NCBI GenBank assembly: GCA_002900995.3
Contig: CM035307.1
Coordinates: 310,001-374,000, forward strand
Reading direction: 5' to 3'
Length of the DNA stretch: 64,000 nt
From: Ganoderma boninense
Taxonomy: Eukaryota > Basidiomycota > Agaricomycetes > Polyporales > Polyporaceae
Every line of letters starts with the position of its first letter. Position 1 is the stretch's first letter. The notes beneath the pieces are model-generated. The model was not told the DNA's origin. It was given only the letters and a program-made list of their open reading frames with translations, and made no database searches. Below, piece after piece: positions 47,131 to 57,764 of the stretch. Made by a program: the position numbers and the translations under genes.

Positions 47131-48852
47131 ATGGCCACCACCATCTCGGTACGTCACGATGCTTATCGCCCCCATCTCTTTCATGGATGGATCTCCTATT
47201 TCGGAACTAATGATAATATTATAGGTTATTCCTCTTTCCCTGACATCCGAGTCGGCAGAAGGCACAGCCAATGTGCGCGTCCTTCAGGTTCCGAGTCCTA
47301 AGGTACCGGTGGATGTCCTCCAGGAGATCGCTCCTCATCTACAATTCGAAGACCGTCTCAACATCTCTCTACTTTCCAAAACGATCTATGCAGCTCTTCC
47401 TCCAAGGCATATCCACGTTGTGCTGGACACCATTCGCCAGCTAGCCTCGTTTGCCGCGTTCATTTCACATGACCCAACTCGGGCACTCGCCCTCCGTTCA
47501 CTTCACGTCATCAACTACTATCTTCCACCCGAGAATCAGTTTGAACTTCAGGAAGCTCAGAAGAGCGTGGATCTGATTTTAGAAAGCGCAATCAACTTAG
47601 AGGAGCTCGTCTGTCAGGGCGACGCCGCTTGCGATCTCGTACCGCAGACGCTTACCACGTCCCGGAGACTCACGCATGTCGCGCTGCAAGGTCTCCCTGC
47701 CTCCTTTTCCGGAAACGAGATGATCAAAGACTTTTTCCCTCTCACACTCCAGAGCATCCACATTACCCGGCGGTATCCTCAAGTCGCCCGCTCCCTGCCT
47801 CTGGCCTGGATTCTGCGCCAAGTGGCTCATCTTCCTATCCTGAACACCCTCACCATCGAGCACCACGTTTTCGCCTTATTCATGCTTCGAGTTGATGGAG
47901 AGCCCGCGGCCGTACCCCTCCTTTCCGTCCTGCCCTCAGTGCGCACCCTCAAACTTGTAGGCCTAGGGCGGACCATCATGCAGCCCAAGTTTGTGCTGAA
48001 GCTCGCACAGAGCCTCCCCAGCTTGACAACTCTACATTTCGAGCGCACACCTCTTCCAGTGTCCTCCATCGAATACGCCGTGGACCACCTCATCCTCGCT
48101 AACATCCCATTCCAGTTTAGGTACGACCCTGTGCCCTGGAAATTCCGTCGCTTCACCTGCGTGCTCAGGCCCAACCACGGCCACAGCGACTTCACTGCCG
48201 CGCACTGCCGCGTCGATCTCAGTGTCGCGCTCTCTATCAGCATAACGGCACCCGTCATCTCCGCGCAGATATGGGCGGACTTGGTCGCCAACGCTTGGGA
48301 CGTGCGCCTCCTCGAGTTCGCGACCTCCATCACCAGCTTCACAGAGCTTGTCGCGCCGCTCGTACGTCTTCTCAAGTCCCGTCCGAGTCCTCACATGTCT
48401 TCGCGCACGTTAGCTGACCGCTCCCCTCCACCCCTTGGTCTCAGGTCGGACGCCGCGCGACGGAGAGTCCTGCGAGTGTGCCGCTGACATGCATCAGCGT
48501 GTCTACGCGCAAACTCGGGGTTACTTGGGACTCGAGAGGGACCTGGGAGCAGGCGCGCAACGACTTCCTCTGGGGCGCGAGTGCACACTTCCCCTCCCTC
48601 CGCTACATCGCAGTCGCAACTCCGTACCGGCCAGCGCGTATCGCACCGCCGCCAGCGTATCCTGGAGATGACATCCCCGTGTGGACATGGTGGCGAGTTC
48701 GTCGGGATGGCGCTGGCATACCCGTTGAAATAAAGGAGATCCCTGTGTGGGAGGGACAGCGGGTGCGGGAGTATTTGCGGGACGCGGATGCCGAAGCGAT
48801 GAGGGACTTCGAGCGTGCGTATCCGAGTCTCCCAAATGGCGCGTGGAGCTGA
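47131..48852 (+). CDS. F-box-like protein, paralog B2
   Basis: Twin of the gene at 29148. Exons 47131-47148 (18 nt, MATTIS), 47225-48361, 48445-48852; 520 aa. It shares with B1 the F-box-like KVPVDVLQEIAPHLQFEDRL, then the leucine-rich middle (SLPSLTTLHFERT) and the end PGDDIPVWTWWRVRR. Similarity is continuous over the full length, with both introns at the same places and the same donors (GTACGT at the end of exon 2). Role as an SCF substrate receptor is family knowledge only. It sits between the two synthase/oxidase pairs, which suggests it was carried along when that block was duplicated. Confidence 0.83.
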
Positions 48853-49835
48853 CTTCGCGCTGAGCAGGCACATTCGTTGCCCTACACTGAGCATCGCGTA
48901 ACACAACGAATGTTGTTCATGCGCCGCTTCGGACGGGGGCTTCGCCTGTGTGAACGTAGGAGCTCGAGACGCGGCCCCGGCGCGTGTCTGTCCAGGACCG
49001 ACATTGTTCTCATTATTGGCCAATTTCTCAGCACTCGTATCGGATTCGGCATGCTGCGCCCTCCATTCAACTGCCAGCATTCGTCTCAATGTTCAGCCCA
49101 ACACCGGCATATGTCCATTCGTTCAAGCCCACCCTTCTAACTGCGCTGGGTGATGGTGGCTCGTAGACGAAACAGCGAGTCTATTTGCCAGGTGTGCTCC
49201 ACGTGATAGAGTTCTGTAGCTCATAATGGCACTCAGACCAACTTTCAGAGCCTCGAGCGCCACCATGACCTCGCAGTGTGGATTCATCGGTTCCATGACT
49301 ATTATACCACACATCTTCCCGCCAACTACTACACAGCCATGCTGTCCAAGTTCGGGATTGATGATCGATAACTAGGTCCGTATGCATACAATTGTCTGGG
49401 AGGAACTCCAAGGTAATCGCTACTCGGCACACAACCTACGTGTTCCATCTCTCGAAGGCGTTTATCCAGGCAGTCGTGGACGGCTACGGGAGCTAGTACT
49501 CTCAGGTGTCCAACGTCAAGTCAGGGAAGTCATGCTATCTCCACGACGCATCAGGGCTCGTGAGGAACCTTTGACAGCGGTATCATGAACCAAACGCTGA
49601 GAGGACCATTTCTCCGAGTGCTACCTCATGCCGGTGTCACTGGTACGTAGGATGTTTGGCACCCGTGTGACGAATAAGAGGTTTGCATACAGCATCAAAT
49701 CGATGCCATATTGCGCACGAATTCTGGTATACATACTCACCTCGGGCTCGCCCAGATTCTCCCGTACCTACTTTTCTCCGAGTCTCGGCATTCACAGCCA
49801 CTTTCCTCCTCGTCCACACTCACCTCTTCCTTACG
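48853..49835. other. intergenic, upstream of terpene synthase 2
   Basis: About 980 nt with a TACATACTCACC-type segment and pyrimidine-rich DNA just before the ATG. No gene seen. Confidence 0.5.
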
Positions 49836-51089
49836 ATGGCTAGCAAGCAGGACAAGTTTGTCTATGTTCCCGACACGATGTCCGACTGGCCTTGGCCCGC
49901 CCAATTCAATGCGTTGTCCGACGAGGTGGAGGCCGAGGCCGTCGCCTGGATCGAATCTCTCCAACTTTACACTCCGGAGTCTTTGCAAGCGCATATCAAA
50001 ACCCGCGTCGGCCTTCTTGCAGCGCATGTGTATCCAGATGCTCCCCGTGGTGCGTATTCAGGTCGCATACCAACTGTTGTGCCTGATTATTCTCCGGTCA
50101 GATCGTCTGCGAGTCGGCGTCGACCTTCTGCATATGCTGTTCGTCATCGACGAGTACACGGACATGGAGCCCAGCGCCGGAGTGTGCGAGATATCCGGCA
50201 TCATCCTCGACGCTCTTCGCAATCCCGACAAACCCCGTCCAGAAGGAGAACCCCCGATAGGCGAAATGGTACGACAGTACGTTGATGTGTTCGAAGCTTG
50301 ACCTGAGCTCGTGCTAAGTAGTCGCAATGTGGCTCATAGGTTCTGGGCCCGCGGACGGGTGCTGGCAACGCCGGAGGGAGGAAAGCACCTCTTCGAAGCC
50401 TTTGCAGATTATTTGCACGGCGCTGTACTGCTCGCAGAGGACAGGGAGAAGCGCACCATACGCACCGTCGACGCCTACATGGAGGCTCGTCGGCTGGACT
50501 CTGGCGTGCGCCTCAGCTTCTCGCCCAGCGAGATACACTTGTCCATCCCGGACGAGGCCTTCTACCACCCCGTTGTCAAGGAACTCCAGGAGGCCATCGT
50601 CGACCTGGCACTCCTCGACAATGTGAGTAAAAATCTGTTTGATACGGGCTTGCTGTTGTCATCGCTTGACTCTTAACTGACCCGTCGTAGGACGTTGCCT
50701 CCTACAACAGAGAGCAAGCATCATGTTACGAGAACTGGAACATCCTCTCCGTCGTGATGCACCAGTTCGATCTCGACCTATATCACGCTTCAGAGTGGGT
50801 TACCAAATACCACAAGGCGGTTCAAGCGCGTTTTCTCGACGCCCTTACACGCATGCCCTCTTTCAATCCTGAGGTCGATGCGGCGCTGCAGGAGTATGTG
50901 GCTGGCATGGCGGCCTGGCCGCGCGGGAACGATTTGTGGAGATTTGAGTCGGAGAGGTACTTCGGGAAGAATGGGGCCGAGGTTCGCAGATCGGGCAGGA
51001 CGCCTCTCCTTGCCAAGCGGGAGATGGACCCGGAGCTGCGGCGGGAGAACGTTAAAGTGCTGCTGTTCGAGGACTTGAAGGCGGCCTGA
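49836..51089 (+). CDS. Sesquiterpene synthase 2 (clade III)
   Basis: Closest relative of synthase 1. Four exons: 49836-50049, 50102-50276, 50340-50622, 50691-51089; the first three have exactly the same lengths as in synthase 1; 356 aa. Motifs: DEYTD (about residues 88-92), NDVASYNRE across the last intron, and ERYFGKNG at the C-terminal RY motif. The start MASKQDKFVYVPDTM is supported by its alignment to MAHTSENVVYIPDTM of synthase 1. It is followed after 406 nt by the convergent intact copper radical oxidase. Catalysis on farnesyl diphosphate with magnesium is family knowledge; the product is unknown. No broken motif or frame was found. Confidence 0.93.
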
Positions 51090-51494
51090 CGTAAGTGCAC
51101 TAGACATAGAAGTGAGAGAGCTTGGTTGTCTACAATGCTTCGTTGAATGTATGTGATTGAGAAGAGGCGGGGCAATTATGAGCTCGTGCTCGCTTGAGTT
51201 TCGTCTGCTCCTTACTACCGCAGCCAAGTCGTCCTTCAGGTATTCGATTATTTCCTTGCCCTCGTATGCATGCATTCTGCCTATGTGCCGGTCAACTCAG
51301 AGCACACATGTCGGCCCTCTGAGCAGCGAATCTCACAGAGAATCTGGACTTCAATGTGTGCACACCTACAAGTACCATCCTACAGTCCACCCTCCTTCAA
51401 ATTAAACGCAAATTCAAACTCCTGAACGATATCCTCAAAGAACCCCGTTTCCCTCAAAGGTTAGACCACCGTACCCGAGCAGTCCCGTGTATGC
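51090..51494. other. convergent gap between synthase 2 and oxidase
   Basis: 405 nt between two 3' ends. No gene; terminators are not resolvable by eye. Confidence 0.6.
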
Positions 51495-53349
51495 TCATTC
51501 GAGAGTGGGGGGAGGGTTACCGCTGCCAACGATGACCCATGCGCCCTCGCTCGAGACATCATCGATGGTCAGGAAGATCGTCGCTGGACCGGGAGGGTAC
51601 ACGCGCCCGCTGGGCGGGGTGAAGAACGTGAGCGACTTGCCATCGGGCGAGATGCTGCCCTCCATGAAGACCAGGCGGGCGCTGGAGTGGAACGCATGGC
51701 TCGAGAAGCCCAGATCCATCAAGGAGACTGTACAAGAGTGCAAATTCTAGTCAGCTTCGCAGGTGCGACGAAGACTTGAGATAGAGACGTACTCTGTACT
51801 TTGGCATTGCGGCGGCGCAACGCAGGAGGGACCGAGATGGGGACAGTCACGCGACTGTTGAAGGGTACCTTCGCGGGCGCGCTCAGGATCTTCGGACGGT
51901 CGACGAACATGAAAGGAGGGTCCAGCGTCTCGACGCGGAGCTCGCTCGCGAACTTGATCCCAGCCGCCGGCGCGGTGAAGTTCCCGTTAGGGTTGCTCCC
52001 CGCGATCAGGAAGTTGCCCTGGGGCGTCAGCGTGATGCTCGAGTGGTACACGCGCGCGATATCTGTCGTCGGCAGGCCCTTGTTGCTGATGCGCTGCCCG
52101 AGTGGGAGCGACGGCGTATAGAGCGAGGGTGTGAGGACGGCGTGGTCCGAGTTCGAGCCCCCGATTGCGTCAGGAACCTGCGCGATCGCCGCGAAGCCGG
52201 TGCGCGCGCCGTTCGCGATGAGCACCTGGCCGTTGGGGAGGTGGACGAGCTCCGGCATGGTGCGGCCCTCGAGCATGTGCTCGACTTCCCAGCCCTTCGC
52301 GATTCCCTCCGGTGTAAGCGTGATGCGGGAGCACTGGGAGGTGGCGGGGAACTGCGACGAGAGGTTGGCGGGCTGGATCGCGGGATCGACAGCCGTGCCG
52401 CCACACACTAGCACCTCGGGGATAAAGTGGGGAGGGGATAAGGGCAGCAGGATTGCGGAACCGTCGATCGGGTTCGTCACGCGGACGTTGTTCGGGATGT
52501 CCGGAAGTATTGTCTCGGTATTGGCCTCGACATCGTAGATGATCGACTGGTTGTTCGCTACCATGAAGACCTTCCCATCCGGCAGAGCGAAAACGCTATC
52601 GGAAGGGAGCGTGAGTGCACTTCGAGCGATAGTATGGGAGAGACGGGACATACCGCGGGAACAGGTTAGCAGGAAGGCTTCGTTTTAAGAACTCGGACGG
52701 CCGTGGGGCGGTGCCCTTTGGTGGGAAGAACTCGAAGCTCAGGGCGGGATCAGTGTTGTAGAAACCAGTGTCTTCGTGCATACCGCCAGCAATCAGGAGA
52801 CTGCCGTCGAAAATGCGCGCTGTCGATGGGTACCAACGCTTCTCGAGGAGATGAAGGTTGACTGGATCCTCGAAAACGGTGCATCCCACCCCAGTGGGCG
52901 ATGCACAAGGCTCGAAGAGGCGGATAGCCTGCTGTCCAGGCTGAATACCTGGGTTCCCTACGAAGCCATTGGGATCTCCACCGACACTGACCTATGCGGG
53001 ATTGTCGATAAGGCGCGCAAGGTGCTTTGGGGAACAGAGTACGTACCATGGTACCGTTACTGAGCAGAGCACCACTCGCACAAAACGAGTTAGTCAGGAG
53101 GTCAAGCGGCGTCACAGTTTCTGTCTCGAGATTCCAAAGCGCACCCCACGCTGAGTGGTCGTTGATCTGCAGAGGGTCGTTGGACGCGCGGTCGAAGAAG
53201 ACGACAAGGGTAGGCGAGACCACGATGGACTCTAGAGCGACTATCCCCGACGTCGTGTTCTTGAGGCTGAAGGACCACCTAGGTGCAGAAGGCGCAGCCC
53301 TGGATAGGGCGGCGAGTAGAGAGAGAAAAGGGAGAGATGACCACTTCAT
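51495..53349 (-). CDS. Copper radical oxidase (glyoxal/galactose oxidase-like)
   Basis: Secreted copper enzyme oxidising an aldehyde or alcohol with release of hydrogen peroxide. Signal peptide [20 protein letters not shown], then a glyoxal-oxidase N-terminal beta-propeller and the C-terminal DUF1929 domain. Active-site candidates in family order: Cys in NSFCASG (radical cross-link partner), Tyr in [10 protein letters not shown], the Tyr-His pair in VYHSS, and His in SSHAFHSS. Kelch-type turns include [11 protein letters not shown] and KVFMVANN. Exon 1 is 53349-53047 (donor GTACGT); later introns lie near 53000, 52650 and 51760-51730; TGA at 51495. The substrate is not deducible. In wood-decay fungi these feed peroxide to ligninolytic peroxidases; here its convergent pairing with a terpene synthase, seen twice, opens another possibility: oxidation of a terpene alcohol. 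Confidence 0.9.
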
Positions 53350-56071
53350 GACGATTTGTTTTCGCTGGGGGTGGGCCACTGGAGGGTTGGCTCTCGCCAC
53401 GATCTGGAACGCAGAAGCCTGGTCTTTAAGTCGTCGTCGTCGGCCGTATTTTCCCCCCAACTGAATGCATGTGAGCTGACATGCACGGACGTGAGGATCT
53501 CTCGGCCTACCGGTGCGGGAAGTATACACGAAATTCGTGTCGGCGCCGACGCAATCGCGATGAAGTCGCAGAGCGAACTGAACTCTCGAACGTGAACGAC
53601 GCGCATGACTTGCAGAGAAGCGTTTTGGCGGGTGGATGTCATGCAAACCGGCCATGTGCTTCAAGACAGCTATCCACGCCTCCAACTCCGTGAGATATAC
53701 ACCAATGGATGGGTCCCACCGACACAGATTTTGAGTTTGGAAGACGCCAGTTACTTCCAGCATGTCTTGGCACTTCCCAACGGTGACAGGAAATACTCAG
53801 GTCTTTAAACAATTCATGTCGTTCATCAGAAAATTACGCAGTACAACCGGAAGGAGTACGAACTCACCCGCTGTCAATACCAGTAGGATACGTTGCACAC
53901 AGCTCGTATAAGTATATCTGAATCAGTTGCAAGCCGCAGATCAGCCACAACGTTTGCTGATCAAGGCGTCGACGCCCATTCCTACAGACCTAGAATCGTA
54001 CCTCCGCCTATCATTGATATCATACGGACACTCTGAGAGCAGACGGTGAGACTAACCATGTTTTCGCTTCCACTGGATTGCCGTTCAGATGGCCAGAAAA
54101 TCTGTATAGTGACATAGTCGGTCGGAGCGGGAGCTCCGTCGACGCCGATCTGACGATGGGGGCTGGCACCGGAGAAAGCCGGACTGCACAGTTTCGCGGG
54201 CCGGACACCGGCAGCCCCGATGTGGTCTAAACCACCCCCGTTTTCTTCCGGGTCCTCCCCTCAAGCAGCAAAGGCCGACACCGACCAGGACCAGGTCAAT
54301 AAGTACTACTGTACCTCCTCATTTCTTTCACAAGTCTCAGTCTTAGACATCGCACACCAATCTAGTCAAATTATACGGTGCAGATCTAGCACTTGCGGTC
54401 AGCTGGTGCTTATTCTAATTTCCAATCTGCGCTCTTCTCTGGGCGGGGAAATAGACTTTTGATGTTCTCTCGAACAGTGCGGGCGTGCTGACTTCTCAGA
54501 GCCAGTCTGGCGCTACTTAGTCATCGTCGCCGACTTTATCGGGACGCAGTCCTTCATGATAATTAGCTTGGCGCATTAAGTAAGTACTTACGACGATCCA
54601 CGCTCATAAGTACAATAACCTATAGGGCAGACAATCTGGCAGATATCGTGAGGCGGGAGAACCAGACCCCCGATTTCACACTTCCATGATTATTTTGACA
54701 CTCAGGTGCATGGTCAGCTCCGACAAACAAGCCGCTTGTGGGGCACGGTAACTGGGCGACTGTGATCTCAGGTCGCGGGGGTCCATATACGGACACAAGC
54801 CGCCGCACCGGTTCGCACACGATTGGGCAGTGCTGCGTTGGAACTTGGCTGCGACCAAGCTGCGACCAGGTCATGCTTCCCCACGAGCATGCTTACAGGC
54901 GAAGTCACTGGAAGGCCGTCGGTGTGCACCGTTGGAGTAGGGTGCGTTCTAGACGCAATTGGATATCAGTCGCATGAGAGTCGGATGCCAGAACAGGAGC
55001 CTAGCGCTCAGCGCTGGGGCCCTGGCCTGCCGCCCACATGTCATTTATCCGAGTCATTCATGCTGTCAGGAGCATCGTGGCGTAGTCTGGCATCGATCCA
55101 GGCCTGTAGCCTGCAATTGTGGGGTTCCGGGCCGCAGTGCAGTAGCGAATTGAATCAAGGACCATATTGCGGGAATCGGCGAAGCCCGGAAGTTGGCAGC
55201 GAAGGCGGCGGGATTCTTTCGTGCTGATGCGCCGGGTTCGTTAGCGCGATCCCGCTCAGTTTTCCAAGTCTGAGGTGTCAATTTCAGTAGACATTGAAGG
55301 CATCCGCAAATTGATGGGAGCTATGGGCGGTGCCTGATTTTCAAAATCCAGCGTCCCAGGCGTTCCTCTTTCGCTAACCAAACTTTCTCTTTCGAACACA
55401 GGTTCGTTTGCGAGGTGTTTCGGCCGTCACGGCGTTCGTGAAACCATTCTTATGCCTTCTTCTGCGTGCCTATTTGACGTACCTACCAGCCTCGAGGCTC
55501 GGAATGAACATGTTTTGGTCGGTGTCTTCCAAATCCAAGCCGATAGTAAGTACGTATTCGTCATACAACTCGTCCATGATCGTTTATCGTAGCCAATGCT
55601 ATTTAAGAAATCTGGCAGCTCGGTTCGTGTTTCCTCAAAGAAGTCAATCAGATTAAGATCCATTTGACTTGAACGCGTGGCTGTAGCGACCTTGACAGCG
55701 TCGACAGAATTGGATGGATTTCCAGGACTCCCGAGCCCCGGCGAAACGACATCCGCTGGTTACGAGCTCACCGGCACGAGACTTCCTGTCTAGAAGATTG
55801 CGCCTCCGCCGGGTTCGGACTGCGAAGACGTCGGCTCATGTCGGCCTGTCTCAGTCTTTACTGAGCTCGACGGCCTACCGTATCGCTCTACTTCTTCATT
55901 TACTTTCGGCGGAATGATATGCCGTACTTCCGAGACAAGTAGCAAGACGTCGCAAGGAAGATAGCGGATGGGGAGCTCGGCATCCTATATTACGACGGCA
56001 CACCGACCTCCGCCTTCGCAGTCCCATCCTCAGTACGCCTTCGATATCACAGCTGCAGATACACCTTCGCC
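53350..56071. other. intergenic, upstream of synthase 3 and the oxidase
   Basis: About 2.7 kb, including the oxidase promoter (53350 onward) and the synthase 3 promoter. Short open frames only; nothing recognised. No synthase or P450 remnants were found on a read of both strands. Confidence 0.5.
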
Positions 56072-57312
56072 ATGACTATCCCATCCTACCTGCGCATGCC
56101 CAATCTCCTCTCACACTGGCGATGGAAAGGAAGACTTAATCCGTTGCGCGAAGAGGTCGCTGCCGAGGGGAACGCCTGGTTCCGCTCGTTCACTCCGTTC
56201 GAACCCAAGTCCCAGCGCGCCTTCGACCTCTGCAACTTTGGCCTCTTCTCTGGTCTACTTCTTCCGGATGCCCCACGAGGTACGCGTCTTTGCGGAACTT
56301 CTAACGCACCACGCACTGATAAGTATGACATGATTATCAGAACACCTTCGCACTGGCCTCGATCTCCTCAATTTGTTCTTCATCATCGACGAGTATACCG
56401 ATGTCCAGCCGAGCCACGTTGTGGGCGAGATGATGGGGGCTTGCATCGACGCTATGCGGAATCCGGCCAAGCCGCGTCCGGAGGGGGAGGTTATCCTGGC
56501 CGAAATGGTTCGCCAGTACGTCTTTTCAACGTTTTCCGAGTGCCTTCCACCCATATCTCCCGCCCTGATCCAGGTTTTGGGAACGCGCTCTGAGCTTCTC
56601 GACGCCTCTGGGGGCGGAGTGGTTTGTCGAGGTCTTCACCGAGTACCTCAGCAGTGTCGTCGAAGTGGCGGAGTGGCGGGATAGAGGCTCACCGGAGCTG
56701 ACCCTGGAGGAATACGTCGCAATTCGTATCAAGGACGTCGGAGTCTTACCAACACAAGCTATCGGCGGGCTCTACTTCTCCATCCCAGAGGCCGTATTCT
56801 CCGACCCAACGGTTCGCGAGGCCATGAGGATCGGGTGCGAGCTGACCATGATTGATAACGTGAGTCCCTCCGAGTGCAACGAGACCCAACCACTGAAGCC
56901 TCTGTCATGCAACCTCCAGGACCTGACCTCGTATAACCGCGAGCAAGCGACCGGCATCGGCGGGTTCAACCTCGTCACGGTCGTGATGCACACGTTCGAC
57001 CTCAGCCTCGACGGCGCGGTGCAGTGGCTGGAGCAGCGGAGCGACGAGCTTACGGCAAGCTTCGACGCGCACCTCGCGGCCGTGCCTTCATTTAGCCCCG
57101 AGATCGACGCACAGCTCCAGATGTATCTCGATCACGTCGGCAACGTCCGCCGAGCGGTCTGGGATTGGTCCTTTGCGAGCGGACGGTACTTTGGCGACAG
57201 AGGGCCAGAATACGCGAGGACGGGGCTGGTTCCGCTCCTGCCGAAGAAAGGCCAGAGCTGCGAAGACTCGATCAAGGTGCTTTCGATGGAGGAGGAGTTG
57301 GCCAAGTTGTAG
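56072..57312 (+). CDS. Sesquiterpene synthase 3 (clade III, diverged)
   Basis: Four exons: 56072-56279, 56341-56515, 56574-56859, 56920-57312; 353 aa with consistent phases and intron places as in synthases 1 and 2. Motifs: DEYTD in FIIDEYTDVQ, NDLTSYNRE across the last intron, and the RY motif as GRYFGDRG. Exon 3 is clearly more diverged (EYLSSVVEVAEWRDRG in place of the AEDRD segment; VRDIESY-like region reads LTLEEYVAIRIK). The start MTIPSYLRMPNLLSHWRW fits the family N-terminus (LP.LL..W.W). No oxidase partner follows. Probably a different product from synthases 1 and 2, which is inference from the divergence. Confidence 0.92.
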
Positions 57313-57764
57313 AGCCTGCAGCGCGTTCGTAGTTATTGTTTCGACCAACTTTGAGGGCCGCCGGCGGTTGCGTAGGCGATTACTAGACAGCAGAAATGAG
57401 ATTGGCTGGACAACGGACTCGGAGCTATTTACGACGAGGAGGATTACAATCTACTCTAATATACCCCATCTGGGCAAGCGAATTGAAATTGTGTCGCTAA
57501 CGGGGTTGTCGGGCGTCTGGTATTCCATTATGAAATCCGCCGCAGCGCCACGAAGGCTTGGCGCATGCTGTGCGGCTCTCTTCGACGTGGAAAGTCAGCC
57601 TCTCAAAGTCTAACGACGAATCTGACCTTCCTATCTCCTGGAACCTTTCTTATCAATCTTCGAGGTCCGTTCAGGAACTTTCAGTCCTCCAAGTGCTGAC
57701 AACCTGTCGCGACGCTGCCGTTCGGATACCAGACTCGGACTTCACAGACCCAGAAGTATTAAGA
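57313..57764. other. intergenic, upstream of the 516-aa gene
   Basis: An open frame runs into the next gene from about 57558, but it has no ATG until 57765, so I treat this as leader and promoter sequence. Confidence 0.5.

Noticed and set aside
55408..55663. Overlapping 78-82 codon frames on both strands
   Set aside because: Neither resembles a known protein. Likely chance frames upstream of synthase 3.
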